Shown here in pieces: positions 5,172 to 7,268 of a DNA stretch of 7,268 nt. Made by a program: the position numbers and the translations under genes. Every line of letters begins with the position of its first letter. Within the stretch, counting starts at the first letter, position 1. The DNA is from Alphaproteobacteria bacterium (lineage in GTDB: Bacteria; Pseudomonadota; Alphaproteobacteria; Micavibrionales; Micavibrionaceae): contig JAGLKS010000242.1 of NCBI GenBank assembly GCA_023140905.1, positions 1 through 7,268 of the forward strand, written 5' to 3'. Under the pieces are notes generated by a model that was not told where the DNA came from, did no database searches, and was given only the letters and a program-made list of their open reading frames with translations.

Positions 5172-5510
5172 GTGAGGTCATGGGTATTATTCTTGATTCG
5201 GCTGATATCGGATATATCCCTATATTGTGGATATATTCATGTGTATAAATATTCTATAGACGGGAAATATCTACCCAATTTCCTTGGAAATATAAATAGA
5301 ATACGGTGAGTTTTGTCCAGTTTTGATATTGGGAAGTTTTCTTATTTTTGAACAATACCTTATCTGGTTTCTTTATACTCTTTCTTGAAGTGTTTTTATG
5401 CTTGAGAGGGGAATTGATTGGTTAGATATCTGGCGTTGGAGTGACTGTGTATCTTATTTGTTCACAAGTACAGGTGAAGTGTACGTATAGTTTTTACGCG
5501 CAATATGGAT
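5172..5510. other. Gene-poor AT-rich gap between convergent transcription units
   Basis: No supported gene. It contains a perfect palindrome GGATATATCC (5210-5219), with GGATATAT repeated at 5229-5236, and a set of competing inverted repeats at 5250-5303. It also has a 30-codon Trp-rich open frame at 5398-5490 with only a weak ribosome binding site. GTACA/TGTAC (5468-5472 and 5480-5484) is a short dyad inside that frame. Much of this could be spacer. Confidence 0.5.
5250..5303. repeat. Nested and competing inverted repeats
   Basis: TATTCTAT (5250-5257) and ATAGAATA (5296-5303) are perfect 8-base outer arms. Inside, GGAAAT (5263-5268), ATTTCC (5278-5283) and GGAAAT (5286-5291) are arranged so that the middle arm can pair with either neighbour. 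The arms are AT-rich and short. A structured RNA or a protein-binding cluster is possible; chance in AT-rich DNA is not excluded. Confidence 0.35.
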
Positions 5511-5540
5511 ACAAAAACGCCCGCAGCAAAGTTGCGAACG
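5511..5540 (-). terminator. Rho-independent terminator of the cyclophilin gene
   Basis: On the minus strand, CGTTCGCAAC (5540-5531) and GCTGCGGGCG (5527-5518) pair over most of their length (two G-T pairs, one A-C mismatch) around TTT. TTTTTGT (5517-5511) follows. It lies 30 bases past the stop codon. On the plus strand a looser T-rich stretch also follows. Confidence 0.8.
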
Positions 5541-5570
5541 TTGATATGATTTTTAATAGATAAGGATTGA

Positions 5571-6107
5571 TTATTCGGCTGGAGCAATTGTCATTTTAAC
5601 AATTTTATCCGGGTTGGCAGGTGGTTCACCGCGCGCAACTTTATCAATAAATTCCATACCTTCTGTGACTTGTCCCAGTACGGTATATTGACCGGTCAGG
5701 CCCCTACATCCTTCATCAGTGAAGCAGATAAAGAATTGTGAATTTGCACTATCCGGACTTTTAGTGCGTGCCATACCAACTGTTCCGCGTTTATAATCAT
5801 AAGAGCTAAATTCAGCGGGCAAGTCAGGGTATTTAGAATTACCCATTCCTGTGCCTGTAGGATCTCCGGTTTGTGCCATAAATTTATCCATAACGCGGTG
5901 GAAGAGGAGTCCGTCATAGAAGTTTTCACTAGCAAGTTGTTTGATTCGTTCAACATGTTTTGGGGCAATATCAGGTAATAATTCGATAACAACTGTCCCT
6001 CCGGTTGATACGTCCATATGGATAATATTGCTGTCAGCTGCCTGAGCGTTTGCTCCTGTCATAATAAATAAACCTCCGATGAGTGTATAAATAAATTTTC
6101 TTAACAT
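5571..6107 (-). CDS. ppiA: Periplasmic cyclophilin-type peptidyl-prolyl cis-trans isomerase
   Basis: A 178-residue folding enzyme that speeds cis-trans isomerisation of proline bonds. Residues 1-23 form a signal peptide (LRK, then a hydrophobic core, then ANAQA before AD), so it is exported to the periplasm. The mature part is one cyclophilin domain. FHR at 69-71 supplies the catalytic Arg71, equivalent to Arg55 of human cyclophilin A. FMAQTGDPTGTG (76-87) and SQFFI (123-127) complete the active site, with Phe126 matching human Phe113. The position of human Trp121, which governs cyclosporin binding, is Gly136 in this alignment, so low drug affinity is expected, as is usual for bacterial members. 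AGGGGA lies about seven bases before the ATG and supports the start. purB ends 95 bases upstream on the same strand, so the two may be co-transcribed; a strong terminator follows. The assignment to ppiA rather than ppiB rests on the signal peptide. Confidence 0.93.
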   Translation of the reverse strand: MLRKFIYTLIGGLFIMTGANAQAADSNIIHMDVSTGGTVVIELLPDIAPKHVERIKQLASENFYDGLLFHRVMDKFMAQTGDPTGTGMGNSKYPDLPAEFSSYDYKRGTVGMARTKSPDSANSQFFICFTDEGCRGLTGQYTVLGQVTEGMEFIDKVARGEPPANPDKIVKMTIAPAE

Positions 6108-6202
6108 ATGCTTCCCCTATATAAAAGAGCTTTAAATTTTACTTTCTAGTGGTGGCATACAAGCCGCATTAAAGCAAGGGGATAAACTCTTGTTTTTTGC
6201 AC

Positions 6203-7267
6203 TTATTCTTCTAATGCCCGATCAATGACGGATGCAATATTTTTTGTATAAGCACTATAGTCAAAGATGGAATCCAAGGTTGCTTTATCAAGCTTTGTTG
6301 TGACGTTTTTATCTTTTTCCAACATGTCGCGCAAGGTGATTTTGCCTTTGTTTTTCCAAACTTCCATAGCGTTGCGCTGAACGATTCGGTAGGAATCTTC
6401 ACGTGAAACACCGGCTTGGGTAAGAGCCAAAAGCGTACGCTGAGAAAAGACGAGTCCTCCCGTTTTCTCCAGATTTTCCATCATGGTTTCCGGGTATACA
6501 AGAAGGCTTTCGATAATTCCAGCCAAGCGGTTCAAAGCATAATCAGCAGAAATAAGAGCGTCTGGAAGAATTGTACGTTCTACTGAGGAATGCGAGATAT
6601 CACGTTCATGCCAAAGCGCTACATTTTCCAGTGCGGGAATCACAGCAGAGCGGATAATTCTCGCTTGTCCGGTCAGGTTCTCTGCGCCAATCGGGTTACG
6701 TTTATGCGGCATTGCCGATGAGCCTTTTTGCTTTTCAGAGAAATATTCTTCGGCTTCACGAACTTCTGTGCGTTGCAGGTGGCGAATTTCAATGGCTATA
6801 TTTTCAATAGATCCGGCAATTACACCAAGTGTAGCAAAGTACATAGCATGACGGTCACGCGGAATTACTTGCGTTGCTACGGTTTCTCTTTTTAGACCAA
6901 GTTTTTCAGCAACATGGGCTTCGATTGAAGGATCAATTGTAGCGTACGTGCCTACAGCACCTGAAATAGTAATGGTGGAAACTTCCTCCTTAGCGGCAAT
7001 CATGCGGTTACGTGCGCGTTTGAAGGCAGCATAATGGCCAGCTAGCTTGAGGCCGAATGTTGTTGGTTCACCGTGAATGCCGTGGCTGCGGCCAATGCAA
7101 AGCGTGGTTTTATGTTCCAGTGTACGCTTCTTGAGTGCGGCCATAACTTTCTCAAGATCTTCAATAATGAGGTCTGCGGCCTGAGTTAGCATAACAGCAA
7201 AGCTTGTATCAACAACATCAGAGCTGGTCATGCCTTGGTGAACATAGCGGCTTTCTTCACCTACAAA
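6203..7267 (-). CDS. purB: Adenylosuccinate lyase, N-terminus cut off by window edge
   Basis: Acts twice in purine synthesis, splitting fumarate from SAICAR and from adenylosuccinate; cytoplasmic homotetramer with shared active sites. The window holds the last 354 residues; the family is usually about 430, so the first 75-80 are missing. The visible frame begins FVGEESRYVHQGMTSSDVVDT, the first conserved region of the fumarase/aspartase superfamily in its PurB form. GRSHGIHGEPTTFG carries the histidine known as the general acid. GSSAMPHKRNP is the superfamily signature loop with the catalytic serine, and is followed by IGAENLTG. All key motifs are intact. The C-terminal ADSL_C-like helical part ends in IDRALEE and TAA at 6203. 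It is upstream of the cyclophilin gene on the same strand, with no clear terminator in between. Confidence 0.96.
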   Translation of the reverse strand, partial: FVGEESRYVHQGMTSSDVVDTSFAVMLTQAADLIIEDLEKVMAALKKRTLEHKTTLCIGRSHGIHGEPTTFGLKLAGHYAAFKRARNRMIAAKEEVSTITISGAVGTYATIDPSIEAHVAEKLGLKRETVATQVIPRDRHAMYFATLGVIAGSIENIAIEIRHLQRTEVREAEEYFSEKQKGSSAMPHKRNPIGAENLTGQARIIRSAVIPALENVALWHERDISHSSVERTILPDALISADYALNRLAGIIESLLVYPETMMENLEKTGGLVFSQRTLLALTQAGVSREDSYRIVQRNAMEVWKNKGKITLRDMLEKDKNVTTKLDKATLDSIFDYSAYTKNIASVIDRALEE

Positions 7268-7268
7268 T

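Noticed and set aside
5180..5250. 22-codon open frame starting near the GAGGTC at 5174
   Set aside because: The spacing to the ATG is too short, the peptide is tiny and without character, and it starts just after a strong terminator.
5398..5540. Trp leader peptide with attenuator
   Set aside because: The WLDIWRW run and the hairpin downstream suggest it, but no tryptophan gene follows in that direction; the next genes are on the opposite strand and the hairpin fits the cyclophilin terminator.
5696..5992. Minus-strand open frame of 98 codons in the cyclophilin gene
   Set aside because: Same strand, other phase; the cyclophilin frame has complete active-site motifs.
6211..6411. Minus-strand open frame of 66 codons in purB
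   Set aside because: Out-of-phase shadow of the conserved purB C-terminus.
1..7268. Defence island, toxin-antitoxin pair, CRISPR or integrated element
   Set aside because: The HTH protein has no adjacent toxin-like partner, no spaced repeats, no integrase, transposase or att-like repeats are visible, and the flanking genes are housekeeping.

Overview
The window looks like chromosomal DNA of an AT-rich Gram-negative bacterium, most likely an alphaproteobacterium. The clearest marker is a class I (archaeal-type) lysyl-tRNA synthetase, which among Proteobacteria is typical of Alphaproteobacteria. A lipobox lipoprotein and a signal-peptide-bearing cyclophilin both imply a Gram-negative envelope. 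No tRNA, rRNA, CRISPR array, insertion sequence or phage structural gene was seen.

Layout. Positions 1-2224 are read leftward (minus strand): a small helix-turn-helix protein (1964-2224), a small PQ-loop/SemiSWEET-like membrane protein (1271-1594), and lysyl-tRNA synthetase (1-1189, cut by the window's left edge). A divergent intergenic region (2225-2537) separates these from three rightward genes: a four-helix membrane protein (2538-2900), an acidic lipoprotein (3110-3925) and a membrane-anchored protein of unknown function (4250-5113, or from 4208 before an in-frame stop). The last two are followed by hairpin terminators. After a 457-base non-coding stretch come two leftward genes: periplasmic cyclophilin (5571-6107) and adenylosuccinate lyase purB (6203 to beyond the right edge), 95 bases apart.

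Function. The two edge genes are housekeeping (lysine charging of tRNA; purine synthesis), and the cyclophilin is a routine periplasmic folding enzyme. The middle genes (HTH protein, PQ-loop protein, two unknown membrane proteins, lipoprotein) are not recognisable as one pathway. Each rightward gene is separated by 200-300 bases, so they do not look like one tight operon.

Points worth a second look: (1) a strong ribosome binding site and ATG at 4208 lie in frame with the 287-residue gene but are cut off from it by a TAA at codon 9, leaving a GTG start with no visible ribosome binding site; (2) a small frameshifted gene relic at about 1794-1915 has a perfect -10 box and shares a hairpin terminator with the convergent HTH gene; (3) a hairpin flanked by T-runs in both directions at 1634-1686; (4) competing inverted repeats at 5250-5303. 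I see no convincing multi-gene novel defence or mobile system.
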